Of a stretch of 64,000 nt of DNA, positions 22,548 to 31,875 are shown piece after piece (position 1 is the first letter of the stretch; each line of letters opens with the position of its first letter). Made by a program: the position numbers and the translations under genes. The stretch comes from Pseudoalteromonas sp. OOF1S-7 (GTDB lineage: Bacteria; Pseudomonadota; Gammaproteobacteria; Enterobacterales; Alteromonadaceae), in the NCBI RefSeq assembly GCF_022347765.1, contig NZ_JAKRFZ010000001.1, positions 372,001 to 436,000 on the forward strand, read 5' to 3'. Under the pieces are notes generated by a model. It saw only the letters and a program-made list of their open reading frames with translations, made no database searches and was not told where the DNA came from.

Positions 22548-23828
22548 ATGGCACATTTCATCGATCGTAGACTGAATGGCAAGAATAAAAGTACGCTGAA
22601 TCGTCAACGCTTTATCAGACGCTACAAGAAACAGATCAAGGAAGCCGTTTCTGATGCCATCAATAAAAGGAGTGTTACTGATATTTCCAGCGGTGAGAGT
22701 ATATCTATACCACAACGGGATATCAGTGAGCCTGTATTTCACCAAGGCAAGGGCGGGAATCGTGAGCATATTCATCCGGGTAACGATCAGTTCACGACGG
22801 GTGACAAAATACAACGCCCTCCTTCTGGCCAGGGTGGCGGTGCAGGAGAAGGTAACGCAAGTGATCAGGGGGAAGGTCAGGATGATTTTGTCTTCTCTAT
22901 TTCTAAGGACGAATATCTTGATCTGCTATTCGAAGACTTAGAGCTGCCTAACCTGCAAAAAAGCCAACTCGATAAGCTGGTGCAAATGAAGACGCATCGA
23001 GCTGGGTTTTGTAATGACGGTATGCCCAGTAATCTGGATATAGTGCGATCATTAAAAGGCTCGGTGGCACGACGTATTGCCATGACAGCCAGCAAACGAA
23101 AGCAGCTTAGAGAGCTTGAGGAGCGACTGGTACAGCTCTTACAAGATCCCGTACCCAAGCAAACTGAGATACAGCAACTTGAGCAGAAAATCGCTGAACT
23201 CAAGCGTAAGATAGACGCAGTGCCCTTCATAGATAACTATGATTTGCGCTTCAGAAATTACGAAAAGCGTCCTCACCCCACCAGTAAAGCAGTGATGTTT
23301 TGTCTAATGGATGTGTCAGGCTCTATGGACCAGGCTACCAAAGATATGGCAAAACGCTTTTATATTTTGCTATATCAGTTCTTAACACGCACCTACAAAG
23401 ACATTGAAGTTGTTTATATTCGTCACCACACACAGGCCAAAGAGGTGGACGAACAGGAGTTTTTCTACTCCCAGGAAACGGGTGGCACTATTGTATCGAG
23501 CGCGCTGAAGTTAATGGATGAAATTATTGCTGATCGTTATGCTCAGGGAGACTGGAATATCTATGCAGCACAAGCTTCAGATGGTGACAATTGGGCGGAT
23601 GATTCACCACATTGCACGGACATATTAACGAACAAGTTACTAAATGTAGTGCGTTACTACGCCTATATCGAGATTACCACTCGTGCTCATCAGAGTCTGT
23701 GGCGCGAATACCAGGGTATCGCAGATACTTTTGATAACTTTGCCATGCAGCATATTCGGTCGGTCGAAGATATCTACCCGATATTCAGAGAGTTGTTTAA
23801 GAAAAACCGACAACAAAATGCAGCCTAA
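22548..23828 (+). CDS. yeaH: YeaH/YhbH family protein (DUF444, vWA-like)
   Basis: A 426-residue DUF444 protein, the standard partner of PrkA. The family opening [12 protein letters not shown] is at residues 4-15. A Gly-rich low-complexity stretch covers about 92-112, a charged coiled-coil segment about 180-222, and a von Willebrand A-type fold starts near 248 with the metal-site motif DVSGS at 255-259. Its biochemical role is not established; it is thought to act with PrkA and SpoVR in stress adaptation. Its stop is 14 bp before the spoVR ATG. Confidence 0.95.
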   Translation: MAHFIDRRLNGKNKSTLNRQRFIRRYKKQIKEAVSDAINKRSVTDISSGESISIPQRDISEPVFHQGKGGNREHIHPGNDQFTTGDKIQRPPSGQGGGAGEGNASDQGEGQDDFVFSISKDEYLDLLFEDLELPNLQKSQLDKLVQMKTHRAGFCNDGMPSNLDIVRSLKGSVARRIAMTASKRKQLRELEERLVQLLQDPVPKQTEIQQLEQKIAELKRKIDAVPFIDNYDLRFRNYEKRPHPTSKAVMFCLMDVSGSMDQATKDMAKRFYILLYQFLTRTYKDIEVVYIRHHTQAKEVDEQEFFYSQETGGTIVSSALKLMDEIIADRYAQGDWNIYAAQASDGDNWADDSPHCTDILTNKLLNVVRYYAYIEITTRAHQSLWREYQGIADTFDNFAMQHIRSVEDIYPIFRELFKKNRQQNAA

Positions 23829-23842
23829 CAGGGGGAGTGCCT

Positions 23843-25348
23843 ATGACATATAACCCGCTTAATGATGGCCCGGATTGGACGTTCGACCTGCTTGAAGAAT
23901 ATCAGGCTGAGATTGCCCGTGTTGCGGCCCATTACAGACTGGATACCTATCCGAATCAGATTGAAGTAATCACGGCAGAGCAAATGATGGACGCCTATTC
24001 TAGTGTAGGTATGCCCATTGGCTATGCACACTGGTCTTACGGAAAAAAGTTCATCCAAACCGAGCAAACCTATAAACGCGGACAAATGGGACTGGCTTAT
24101 GAAATTGTGATTAATTCAGACCCCTGCATTGCCTATTTGATGGAAGAAAATACCATGCCAATGCAGGCTCTGGTCATGGCACATGCATGCTATGGCCATA
24201 ACTCCTTTTTTAAAGGTAATTACCTGTTCAAAGCCTGGACGGATGCATCTTCTATTATCGATTACCTGGTTTTTGCTAAAAACTATGTCGCAAAATGTGA
24301 ACAAAAGTATGGAATTGACGAGGTCGAGAACCTCCTAGACTCTTGCCATGCACTCATGAACTATGGCGTTGATCGTTACAAACGTCCCCAACAGATTTCT
24401 ATGTATGAAGAGCAGAAGCGCCAGAAAGAACGTGAAGACTACTTGCAGTCTCAAGTCAACGAACTTTGGCGGACCATTCCGAAAGGCAAGCAACAGGATG
24501 AACGCGAAGATATTAAGTTCCCCTCTGAACCTCAGGAAAATATTCTGTACTTCATTGAGAAAAATGCCCCGCTGCTTGAGTCCTGGCAGCGCGAAATCAT
24601 TCGTATTGTGCGCAAAGTATCGCAATACTTTTATCCTCAAAGACAAACACAAGTTATGAATGAAGGGTGGGCAACATTCTGGCACTACACAATTCTTAAT
24701 CATCTGTATGACGAAGGTAAGCTAAGCGATGCATTTATGTTGGAGTTTTTGCAAAGTCACACTAATGTCGTTTATCAACCGCCCTACAACAGTAAGTTCT
24801 ACTCGGGCATTAACCCCTATGCACTGGGCTTTAACATGATGGTCGATATTCGGCGTATCTGTGAAAACCCTACCGAAGAAGACAAATACTGGTTTCCCGA
24901 GTTTGCAGGTAAAGACTGGCTGGACACCCTGCATTTTGCAATGGAAAATTTTAAAGATGAAAGCTTTGTCAGCCAGTTTTTATCGCCAAAGATCATGCGT
25001 GATTTTAAACTCTTTACAATCATAGATAAGGAGAAATCTCCACACCTGGAAGTAGGTGCTATCCATAATGAGTCGGGCTATCAGAAAGTCAGAAACAGTT
25101 TGTCAGCACATTATAATCTCAGCAATCATGAACCCAATATTCAGGTCTACAACGTAGATATCAGAGGAGATCGTTCTCTCACATTAAGGTATGTGCCACA
25201 CAACAAGGTCCCGCTTGCTGACTCGAAAAAAGAGGTACTTAAACATTTGTATCGATTGTGGGGCTTCCCGGTCAAGCTGGAAGAACTTCAGGATGACGGC
25301 ACGGTAACGACTCTGGGACAGTGTCCGCAGGAAAGCAAAGAAGACTAA
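23843..25348 (+). CDS. SpoVR family protein (YcgB)
   Basis: A 501-residue SpoVR family protein, named after a Bacillus spore-cortex gene but widespread in non-sporulating bacteria next to prkA and yeaH. Conserved stretches seen are GMPIGYAHWSYGKKF near residue 55, HACYGHNSFFKGNY near 113, and MNEGWATFWHY near 272, whose His and Glu residues suggest a metal-binding site. I chose the ATG at 23843, following GGGGGAG; a GTG two codons upstream is possible. It is the last gene of the operon and a terminator follows directly. Confidence 0.95.
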   Translation: MTYNPLNDGPDWTFDLLEEYQAEIARVAAHYRLDTYPNQIEVITAEQMMDAYSSVGMPIGYAHWSYGKKFIQTEQTYKRGQMGLAYEIVINSDPCIAYLMEENTMPMQALVMAHACYGHNSFFKGNYLFKAWTDASSIIDYLVFAKNYVAKCEQKYGIDEVENLLDSCHALMNYGVDRYKRPQQISMYEEQKRQKEREDYLQSQVNELWRTIPKGKQQDEREDIKFPSEPQENILYFIEKNAPLLESWQREIIRIVRKVSQYFYPQRQTQVMNEGWATFWHYTILNHLYDEGKLSDAFMLEFLQSHTNVVYQPPYNSKFYSGINPYALGFNMMVDIRRICENPTEEDKYWFPEFAGKDWLDTLHFAMENFKDESFVSQFLSPKIMRDFKLFTIIDKEKSPHLEVGAIHNESGYQKVRNSLSAHYNLSNHEPNIQVYNVDIRGDRSLTLRYVPHNKVPLADSKKEVLKHLYRLWGFPVKLEELQDDGTVTTLGQCPQESKED

Positions 25349-25355
25349 ATATAGC

Positions 25356-25383
25356 AAAAAGCCCTTGATACAAGGGCTTTTTA
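25356..25383 (+). terminator. Terminator after the prkA-yeaH-spoVR operon
   Basis: AAAGCCCTTG / CAAGGGCTTT stem with a two-base loop and flanking A- and T-runs. It also serves the convergent diguanylate cyclase gene. Confidence 0.9.
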
Positions 25384-25411
25384 TCATATACAAGTTGTCA
25401 ATACGGCGAGG

Positions 25412-26383
25412 CTAATGTGCCATAGACGGATCATAGACTGTAACAACATTGCGGCCATTTTCTTTTGAATGGTACAAAGCGGTGTCCGCAGCCTCAATCC
25501 ACTGCTCGTATTTTTCGAAATTATCGTCGCAACAGGCAATACCCAGACTTACCGTAAGCTTGATTTCTTTATCATCGTAATAAATGACCGAGTTTTCGAT
25601 CAAACTGCGTAGCCTTTCTGCAAACACTTTTGCGCCCTCGGCATCCGTGTCGACCAAAGTGACAGCAAACTCCTCACCACCATAACGCCCTGCTACGTCT
25701 GTTTCACGAAGTGTTTTTTGCAACAAGTCGGAGATATGGCGAATGGCCTCATCACCGCCACTATGGCCATAGGCATCATTTATACGCTTAAAGAAGTCTA
25801 TGTCGAACATCAGTAAACTGCTACTCCCATGACTACGTTGCAAGCGTTTAAATTCTGTTCGTAAACTCTGTTCCCAATAGCCTCGATTTGCGAGCTTAGT
25901 CAGGCTGTCAGTGCGGCTCATTTTTTCCAGCGTTTTATTGACCTTTTCAAGCTCCAGCTTGTTCATCGCTTCATCGGTGACGTCGTATATGATCACACAA
26001 ATGTGTGCCACTTCTCCTGTCACGGTGGTCAATGGAATGAAGGTCGCATTTTGGTACATATAATCAGCCTTTCCGGTGATCGGCCGATAATTTTTGAAGC
26101 GAAAAATGTAGGGTTGCTGCTCCCAAATTGTAAACGACCGGTTTTTCAACACAAAAACCGGCTCAGATTTACTTTTGAACCAGGCTTCATCAATGCTGGG
26201 AAACAAATCAAAGACATCTTTGTCTTTCACGGCGCTTGGCAATAGCCCCGAGTGGTTTTCCATAAATCCATTCCAAACACACACACGATAGTTCCTGTCC
26301 AGCACGACCAGGCCAACATCCACTGTGTTAAACATATCCATTAACCAATGGATCTCATTCATGTCAAAATCAGATGCAGGCAT
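25412..26383 (-). CDS. PAS-GGDEF diguanylate cyclase
   Basis: A 323-residue soluble protein with an N-terminal PAS-type sensor domain (about 10-140) and a C-terminal GGDEF domain. The catalytic site is GGEEF at 235-239, an active variant, with DIDFFKRIND near 194 for metal and substrate binding. An RETD at 226-229 is the RxxD inhibitory site, so product feedback is likely. It makes cyclic di-GMP from GTP. Its ATG lies four bases after the stop of the REC-CheC gene, so the two proteins are made together and probably form one signalling pair. The PAS ligand is unknown. Confidence 0.93.
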   Translation of the reverse strand: MPASDFDMNEIHWLMDMFNTVDVGLVVLDRNYRVCVWNGFMENHSGLLPSAVKDKDVFDLFPSIDEAWFKSKSEPVFVLKNRSFTIWEQQPYIFRFKNYRPITGKADYMYQNATFIPLTTVTGEVAHICVIIYDVTDEAMNKLELEKVNKTLEKMSRTDSLTKLANRGYWEQSLRTEFKRLQRSHGSSSLLMFDIDFFKRINDAYGHSGGDEAIRHISDLLQKTLRETDVAGRYGGEEFAVTLVDTDAEGAKVFAERLRSLIENSVIYYDDKEIKLTVSLGIACCDDNFEKYEQWIEAADTALYHSKENGRNVVTVYDPSMAH

Positions 26384-26387
26384 AATT

Positions 26388-27392
26388 CTAATCTTCTAGC
26401 AGGTACTCAACTTTATATTTGAGTGTTTTAAGTGAGTCTTCGGTAAACAACAACATTAAATCGCAGTTAATATCGTGATTTTCGATTCCGTAACTAATTT
26501 CTATGGCCAGCGTGCGTTGCCAACGGGCTTTGTTTGCTTTCACCAGCTCAGAAACTTCGCAATGCTGACCCAATACTACTGGGTGTCCTTGACTGAATGG
26601 CATGTCCAGTTGTTTTGATAGACCAGTCAATATGGCACCTATCAAAATGTTGCTAATGTCCATCAGCAGCTCAAGCTCAACTTTTTGGTTCAGCTCGCCC
26701 TGATAGCTCATCAAAGAGGCAATTTCTTTAAAACTTGAGTCGTTGAGCAGCAGCAGCGCTTCGCCCGACACCCCTCCACCGATAAAGCCCTGGCATACGC
26801 CCGATGTGGTTGCGCTAGCATCGATGGCTTGCAGTGCCATATGTAGCTCATTGACTTCCAGAACGTTTACGTTGGGGATGGGTAATTCTACGAAGACATT
26901 CAGCAACCGGGCTAGCAAGTCGCCCGCCTGCCCCATGGCTACATTGGTGATTTCCTGATAAATATCGCGGATCTCAGGCTCAAGCTGTTCGCCGAGTTTA
27001 TGTACCAGATTAGCCCGAATGGCCTTGTCTTTGATCCCATGGTGCGTGATTATCTCTTCGAGTTTCGCCGCATCACATGGCTTTCGAATAAAATCTATTG
27101 CACCCAGTTCCATCACGCGTTGGTGTGCATTTGGCTGGATATCTCCAGAGACGACGACTGTCAAAACATTCAATCCTTGTTCGTTTATTGCTTGTAAAAC
27201 CTCATATCCATCCATGTGAGGCATATTTAGATCTAAAAATAGGATCTCGGGTGAGACCGCTTTTATCTTCTCAATGCAATCCAGGCCATGCTCAGCAAAT
27301 TCTACTTTAATATCCCAGTCGTCCGGCAATGACCGCGCCAGTTGCCGGCGAGCCAATTTAGAATCATCGCATATCAGGACAGGTGTTGACAT
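26388..27392 (-). CDS. Response regulator with CheC-type phosphatase domain
   Basis: 334 residues. An N-terminal receiver domain has D9/D10, phospho-acceptor D54 in FLDLNMP, and K104, all intact. The C-terminal part (about 125-330) is CheC/CheX-like: site 1 has the canonical pattern D-x3-E-x2-N (D143, E147, N150), while site 2 (E241, D245, N248) has Asp in place of Glu. CheC-type domains dephosphorylate receiver domains, so this protein may reset its own or another receiver. No histidine kinase is adjacent. It is co-transcribed with a diguanylate cyclase, suggesting control of c-di-GMP output. Confidence 0.88.
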   Translation of the reverse strand: MSTPVLICDDSKLARRQLARSLPDDWDIKVEFAEHGLDCIEKIKAVSPEILFLDLNMPHMDGYEVLQAINEQGLNVLTVVVSGDIQPNAHQRVMELGAIDFIRKPCDAAKLEEIITHHGIKDKAIRANLVHKLGEQLEPEIRDIYQEITNVAMGQAGDLLARLLNVFVELPIPNVNVLEVNELHMALQAIDASATTSGVCQGFIGGGVSGEALLLLNDSSFKEIASLMSYQGELNQKVELELLMDISNILIGAILTGLSKQLDMPFSQGHPVVLGQHCEVSELVKANKARWQRTLAIEISYGIENHDINCDLMLLFTEDSLKTLKYKVEYLLED

Positions 27393-27594
27393 AAAAGCTC
27401 TCTTCGCTTATCGGCTAACTTATTGTAAGAAGCCGAAAAATTTCTAGTTATAGTTATGACATAGCAGCATTTTAGGACCTACATGGTAATCAAAGCTTAG
27501 CCGATTTACAATCCAATTTACTGCAAAGGTTGGTTATATAATTCCAGTATAATACACTGACGAGAATTGCAAAAAATTAAAAAGGAAATACGTT

Positions 27595-28182
27595 ATGCGA
27601 ATCATATCCTTGCTGGCTGCGTCTATACTGGCGCTGGCCAATCCAGTGCATGCCAGCGAGCTACCGGAAAACCAGGTTGATGCAGGCAAAGTCAGCGCCC
27701 AGGGTAAACCTGTTACTCTGCTGGGGCAAGGCGTTAAGGTTGGTGATCCAGCCCCTGATTTTAAAGTAGTCGATGGCAATTTTGTGCCTGTGACTTTGAC
27801 TAACTATCAGGGTAAGCCCGTGCTAATCAGCGTGGTTCCCAGCCTGGACACCGGGATCTGCAGTCTTCAAACTAAGTATTTCAACGAAAAAGTGGCCCAG
27901 GAGTATACCGGTGTTGCGCTGCTCACGATCAGCGCCGACTTGCCATTTGCGCAAAAGCGCTTTTGTAAAACAGAAAACATTGACCAGATTGATACCTTAT
28001 CAGACTCAGTGTGGCGCGATTTTGGCGCTAAGTATGGACTCTATATCAAAGATATGGGGCTATTGAGCAGAGCAGTTCTGATCTTAGATAAAGATCACAA
28101 AGTGGTATATAAGCAACTTGTTAGCAACCTGGCCAGCGAGCCGGACTACCAAGGTGCTATAGAAGCACTTAAACAGCTTTAA
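27595..28182 (+). CDS. tpx: Thiol peroxidase (Tpx type) with signal peptide
   Basis: An atypical 2-Cys peroxiredoxin that reduces peroxides. The peroxidatic Cys89 is in SLDTGICSLQTKYFNE and the resolving Cys124 in PFAQKRFC, both in the usual Tpx context. The first 20 residues (basic start, hydrophobic core, ending VHAS) form a cleavable signal peptide, and the mature start matches normal cytoplasmic Tpx after that. With 195 residues it is about 28 longer than E. coli Tpx, fully explained by the leader. It is therefore predicted to act in the periplasm, where the usual thioredoxin partner is absent. Monocistronic. Confidence 0.92.
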   Translation: MRIISLLAASILALANPVHASELPENQVDAGKVSAQGKPVTLLGQGVKVGDPAPDFKVVDGNFVPVTLTNYQGKPVLISVVPSLDTGICSLQTKYFNEKVAQEYTGVALLTISADLPFAQKRFCKTENIDQIDTLSDSVWRDFGAKYGLYIKDMGLLSRAVLILDKDHKVVYKQLVSNLASEPDYQGAIEALKQL

Positions 28183-28235
28183 TGAGCATAATGGGTGCAA
28201 AGCAAAGCCAATACGTGATGCTTTGCGCCAACACA

Positions 28236-28670
28236 CTAAGGCAAGATCATGTCTATATGCTCAATCCCATCTTCAAGATACGCTTCACCACTGGGCTCGA
28301 ACCCAAAAGACTGATAAAACTGGGTGAGGTAAGTTTGCGCTGCTATCTTAACTGGCAGTTGTCCGTAATGGCTACGACAGGTTTCTATGGCGCTGCTCAT
28401 CAGAGTTTGTGCAACCCCTTTCCCCCGACAATCGGCTGATACCAATACGCGCCCAATTGCACAGGAGGCTGAATCCGGCTTGTAGCATCTTGCATAAGCC
28501 TGCAACTGACCTTGCTGACGTGAGAATACATGAAGGGTATCTGCCTCCTTGTCAATTTCGTCCACTTCCTGATACGCGCAAGCTTGTTCAACAACAAACA
28601 CCGCAACTCGGGTCTGAAAAATTTGAAAGAGTTCGTCGTGTGACAACTGATAAAAGGTTTTAACTTGCAT
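28236..28670 (-). CDS. GNAT family N-acetyltransferase (ElaA-like)
   Basis: A 144-residue acetyltransferase from the ATG at 28670, which aligns with the start of the ElaA family (FQTRVAVFVVEQACAYQEVDEID near residues 17-39). The acetyl-CoA-binding loop is seen as CRGKGVAQTLM near residue 87, and the C-terminal YQSFGFEPSGEAYLEDGI is typical. The substrate is unknown. A longer frame to 28751 would add 27 residues that overlap the neighbouring gene and are not conserved. It follows the Spo0M-like gene on the same strand with a 50-bp gap. Confidence 0.88.
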   Translation of the reverse strand: MQVKTFYQLSHDELFQIFQTRVAVFVVEQACAYQEVDEIDKEADTLHVFSRQQGQLQAYARCYKPDSASCAIGRVLVSADCRGKGVAQTLMSSAIETCRSHYGQLPVKIAAQTYLTQFYQSFGFEPSGEAYLEDGIEHIDMILP

Positions 28671-28720
28671 GGATTCTATCACTATGGGTGTGTGCGCCTC
28701 TGGCGAGGCGCAATATTGAT

Positions 28721-29464
28721 TCAGGCAAATAGCCTTTCCAGTTGGTCGCACAACTGAGACAGATTGACGTGATCATGCTCAATCGTCAGGTCGACATAAC
28801 CATCACTACGAAACGCTCTGTCGAGCTCAATCAGTACATGCGTTCGGTGTGCTTCCGGGACAAATGACAGTTCAACTTCCTGCAGACCGAACAAAGACGT
28901 GCTGGAAGGACGATACTCAATTTCCTGGTAGCAGCCAGATACTGACTGAAAGTTTGACGCTTTTAAATAACCACGTTCAACGTCCGCTTTGACCATTCTA
29001 AAACCAAGTTTTTCCATCGCCAGTAAACAGTTTTTAACCGCTTCATTCGGATAAATGTGCAGCAAGTCCTTATCACTCGGATCTAATGCCAGATCGATAT
29101 CTAAGCCGGTTTCAAGCCAAACATAGCTGTGATTGTAAGGCGCATTAATTTCAGTGATCGGTGTTTCCGAGTGCAGCCGGGCTTCAAACGGAATCACTTT
29201 TTTTTCACCCGGGGCTATGGTGAACTGACTACCAACGCGCCACTTTTCAATTACCTGGCTCGCGTAATATTCACCATTCTCACCCTCGACCTTCACTTTT
29301 GTCATCAACGCTAATTCTAACCCGCTGATTTCTTGCTCTACATCGCCACCCAGAACCACGACCTGCGCCTGGAACTTCTGTCCCGGGTGCAAGTGTTCTG
29401 TTTCTAAAATTGTATCTACTTTCGCGGCACCAATACCTACGGATGCCAAGAGCTTTTTAAACAT
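28721..29464 (-). CDS. Spo0M-like (sporulation-control) arrestin-fold protein
   Basis: 247 residues of the Spo0M family, named for a Bacillus sporulation-control protein and found in many non-sporulating marine bacteria. The opening FKKLLASVGIGAAKVDT and the beta-rich first half with LHPGQKFQAQVVVLGGDVEQEI are typical; the fold is arrestin-like. The family is linked to stress and cell-envelope control, but the mechanism is not established. No signal peptide. It probably shares a transcript with the GNAT gene downstream. Confidence 0.88.
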   Translation of the reverse strand: MFKKLLASVGIGAAKVDTILETEHLHPGQKFQAQVVVLGGDVEQEISGLELALMTKVKVEGENGEYYASQVIEKWRVGSQFTIAPGEKKVIPFEARLHSETPITEINAPYNHSYVWLETGLDIDLALDPSDKDLLHIYPNEAVKNCLLAMEKLGFRMVKADVERGYLKASNFQSVSGCYQEIEYRPSSTSLFGLQEVELSFVPEAHRTHVLIELDRAFRSDGYVDLTIEHDHVNLSQLCDQLERLFA

Positions 29465-29678
29465 CTTATCTCCTCTCGAGGATGTCCCCTTATCCGCATC
29501 TTAACCACATTTTTTCAGCTTTGTCAGCGAAAATTTATAGCAATCAGCTAAATAGTTGACGATAAAACGCAAAACGCCCTTTTTATGGCGCTCGTTAGTC
29601 GCCCAGACTGCTAATTTTTCATTTATAAATCAGTTTGTTTTGTTACACTGCTAACACCTTCGACTCGACTGAATCACT

Positions 29679-31250
29679 ATGGAATTACTGTACTTTGCCG
29701 TTGCCTTTGCCTGTGGCTTTTCTGTTTATCAACTCAAACTCCCGCCTCTGATTGGCTTTTTGTTGGCGGGCTTTGTGCTCAACCTATTGGGACACAGCAG
29801 TACCGACTTGCTCACTCAGCTGGCTGACTTAGGTGTGACGCTGCTGTTATTCAGTATTGGTTTAAAACTGAAAGTATCCAATCTGATTAAGCCTCAGGTT
29901 TGGGCGCCGGCGAGCCTGCACTTGGTCACCAGTATCGCCTTTTTCGCCTCTTTATTACTGATGTTAGGCGCATTTGGCTTGCCTTTATTTGTCGACCTGT
30001 CGTGGCAAAGTGCCTGCCTGGTTGGCTTTGCATTTAGTTTTTCCAGCACCGTCTTTGCGGTCAAAGTACTGGAAGAGCGTGGAGAAATGGCCAGCCTGCA
30101 CGGTAAAATTTCTATCGGGATCCTGGTTATGCAGGATATTTTTGCGGTTATTTTCCTGGCTATCAGCACGGGGAAATCACCAAACCTGTGGGCACTTGCC
30201 CTGCTGGTTGGCTTGCCTTTGTTACGACCACTTTTGTTCTGGGTATTGAACCGCTCCAAACACGGCGAGTTACTGCCGCTGTTCGGGTTTTTCTTTGCAC
30301 TGGTGCTCGGCTATCATGGGTTCGAGTTCGCGGGCCTGAAAGGCGACCTGGGCGCCCTGATCATAGGAATGCTATTTGCGCCGCATAAAAAAGCTGGCGA
30401 GCTGTCGAAGGCTTTGCTCAACGTCAAAGATATTCTATTGGTTGGTTTTTTCCTAAATATTGGTCTCAATGCCAACATCTCTCTCGAAGCTGTACTAATT
30501 GCTGTACTTCTTGCACTCGTGTTGCCTGTCAAAGTGTTTATTTATTATCTGTATACCAACATGTTCAGATTGCGTGCCCGGACCTCCCTGCTCAGTGCGT
30601 TCACACTGTCAAATTACAGTGAGTTTGGCCTGATTGTCTGTGCTGTCGCCGCCAGCAGTGGCATGATCACTGCTGACTGGCTTGCCGTGGTTGCACTGGC
30701 GGTCTCAGTTACATTTGTTTTGGCCACACCGCTCAATAAAAAAGCGAATGAAATCTATGTCAAACTGGAACCGCTACTGATCAGGTTCGAAAGCGATAAG
30801 CGACTTGAAGAAGAGCTGCCGGTTAACCTGACAGACACGCGGATCGTGATCTTTGGCATGGGCCGCATTGGTACCGGTGCGTATGAGACGATACACGCCA
30901 CCCACCCCGGCTCCGTCGCGGGTGTCGACATCAAACCTGAGGTCGTTGAAAAGCACATCAGCCTGGAGCGCCGTGTACTGTTAGCTGATGCGACTGACCC
31001 CGATTTCTGGCAGCGAGTAAACCACTCCAATGTCGATATGGTTATGCTCGCTATGCCCAAGCACATGCAAAATATTTACGCGCTTGAACAGCTCAAAGCG
31101 TCCGGTTTCTCTGGCCAGGTCACCGCCATCGCAAACTATCCGGATCAACAAAAAGAGCTTGAAGATTTAGGTGTACATTCTACCTACAACTTCTATCTTG
31201 AAGCTGGTAGTGGCTTCGCAGAACACGTCAAAGAAAAATTATTTTCATGA
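29679..31250 (+). CDS. Cation:proton antiporter with TrkA-N domain (KefB/YbaL-like)
   Basis: 523 residues. About 12 hydrophobic segments make up residues 1-355 (CPA2 family transport domain; SFSSTVFAVKVLEERGE near 120-136 and LLVGFFLNIGLNANIS near 255-270). A cytoplasmic RCK-N/TrkA-N domain follows with the nucleotide-binding GMGRIGTGAYE near residue 395. There is no TrkA-C domain. Relatives export K+ or Na+ in exchange for H+ during electrophile or pH stress. Substrate ion not determinable from sequence. Single gene with a strong terminator. Confidence 0.92.
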   Translation: MELLYFAVAFACGFSVYQLKLPPLIGFLLAGFVLNLLGHSSTDLLTQLADLGVTLLLFSIGLKLKVSNLIKPQVWAPASLHLVTSIAFFASLLLMLGAFGLPLFVDLSWQSACLVGFAFSFSSTVFAVKVLEERGEMASLHGKISIGILVMQDIFAVIFLAISTGKSPNLWALALLVGLPLLRPLLFWVLNRSKHGELLPLFGFFFALVLGYHGFEFAGLKGDLGALIIGMLFAPHKKAGELSKALLNVKDILLVGFFLNIGLNANISLEAVLIAVLLALVLPVKVFIYYLYTNMFRLRARTSLLSAFTLSNYSEFGLIVCAVAASSGMITADWLAVVALAVSVTFVLATPLNKKANEIYVKLEPLLIRFESDKRLEEELPVNLTDTRIVIFGMGRIGTGAYETIHATHPGSVAGVDIKPEVVEKHISLERRVLLADATDPDFWQRVNHSNVDMVMLAMPKHMQNIYALEQLKASGFSGQVTAIANYPDQQKELEDLGVHSTYNFYLEAGSGFAEHVKEKLFS

Positions 31251-31257
31251 TCCAAAA

Positions 31258-31300
31258 AATAATTCTCAGTATCAATAGCGGTACTGAGAATTATTTCTAA
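31258..31300 (+). terminator. Terminator after the antiporter gene
   Basis: A perfect 14-bp stem (AATAATTCTCAGTA / TACTGAGAATTATT, 31258-31271 and 31282-31295) with a 10-base loop, starting 8 bp after the stop. The stem is AT-rich and the T-run is short. Confidence 0.7.
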
Positions 31301-31322
31301 TTCCGCATCATATACTTACATC

Positions 31323-31332
31323 TAGACGTCTA
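31323..31332. promoter_or_regulatory. MetJ-box-like palindrome AGACGTCT
   Basis: TAGACGTCTA contains a perfect 8-bp met box (AGACGTCT, 31324-31331). The adjacent 8-mers match only partly (TTACATCT 5 of 8, AAAAATCA 4 of 8). MetJ needs at least two tandem boxes, and the next gene begins 200 bp away, so this is only a hint. Confidence 0.25.
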
Positions 31333-31534
31333 AAAATCAGGCACATAACTCTGACGATTTTGTAACTCTACGATTTACAAAGCTTTACATCATCGTTGGT
31401 AATTGCCCCTCAATTCGAAGTACACTGAGCCCAGTAGGTTAGATGCACTAATCTATTTTCTCAATTTAAATCTGATACTTATACCCCTCAATCAGGAACA
31501 TTGAGCGGGAACGATATTATTCGAGAGGGCATGC

Positions 31535-31819
31535 ATGTTAAAAAATAAATCGGCTTCTTACTTTCCTGCAGCGGTGGATGATGCAAATGCAGGCCCGCTC
31601 GCAAAATTGCAAGCACAACTGGATGCTATTCAAGATTCAGGAATGACAGCGTTGACAATTAGGGACATACTTTTTCATAAAATGCTGGACATGCATGCGG
31701 TCCCTAAAGAACACTTTTTACGCGATCAGGCGACCCCTGACAGATTAGACGACCCAGCCATCATTGAGCAATTAAACGAGCTGGGTTTCTACCGCACCTC
31801 ACCAGGCCAGGTGCACTAA
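31535..31819 (+). CDS. Unknown 94-residue soluble protein
   Basis: I do not recognise the family. The protein has no membrane segment, one Gln/Ala/Leu-rich helix (AKLQAQLDAIQDSGM) and a second helical region around DDPAIIEQLNELGFYRT. GC content and codon use match the surroundings and the frame starts with ATG after a purine-rich GAGAGGGC ribosome-binding site, so I regard it as a real gene. It stands alone: a terminator lies upstream and the downstream gene is convergent. Confidence 0.65.
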   Translation: MLKNKSASYFPAAVDDANAGPLAKLQAQLDAIQDSGMTALTIRDILFHKMLDMHAVPKEHFLRDQATPDRLDDPAIIEQLNELGFYRTSPGQVH

Positions 31820-31875
31820 GTTTCAATTTATGGGAGCCTACTCTCCCTTATAGGCTGGCAATGCCCGTCGTCAGC

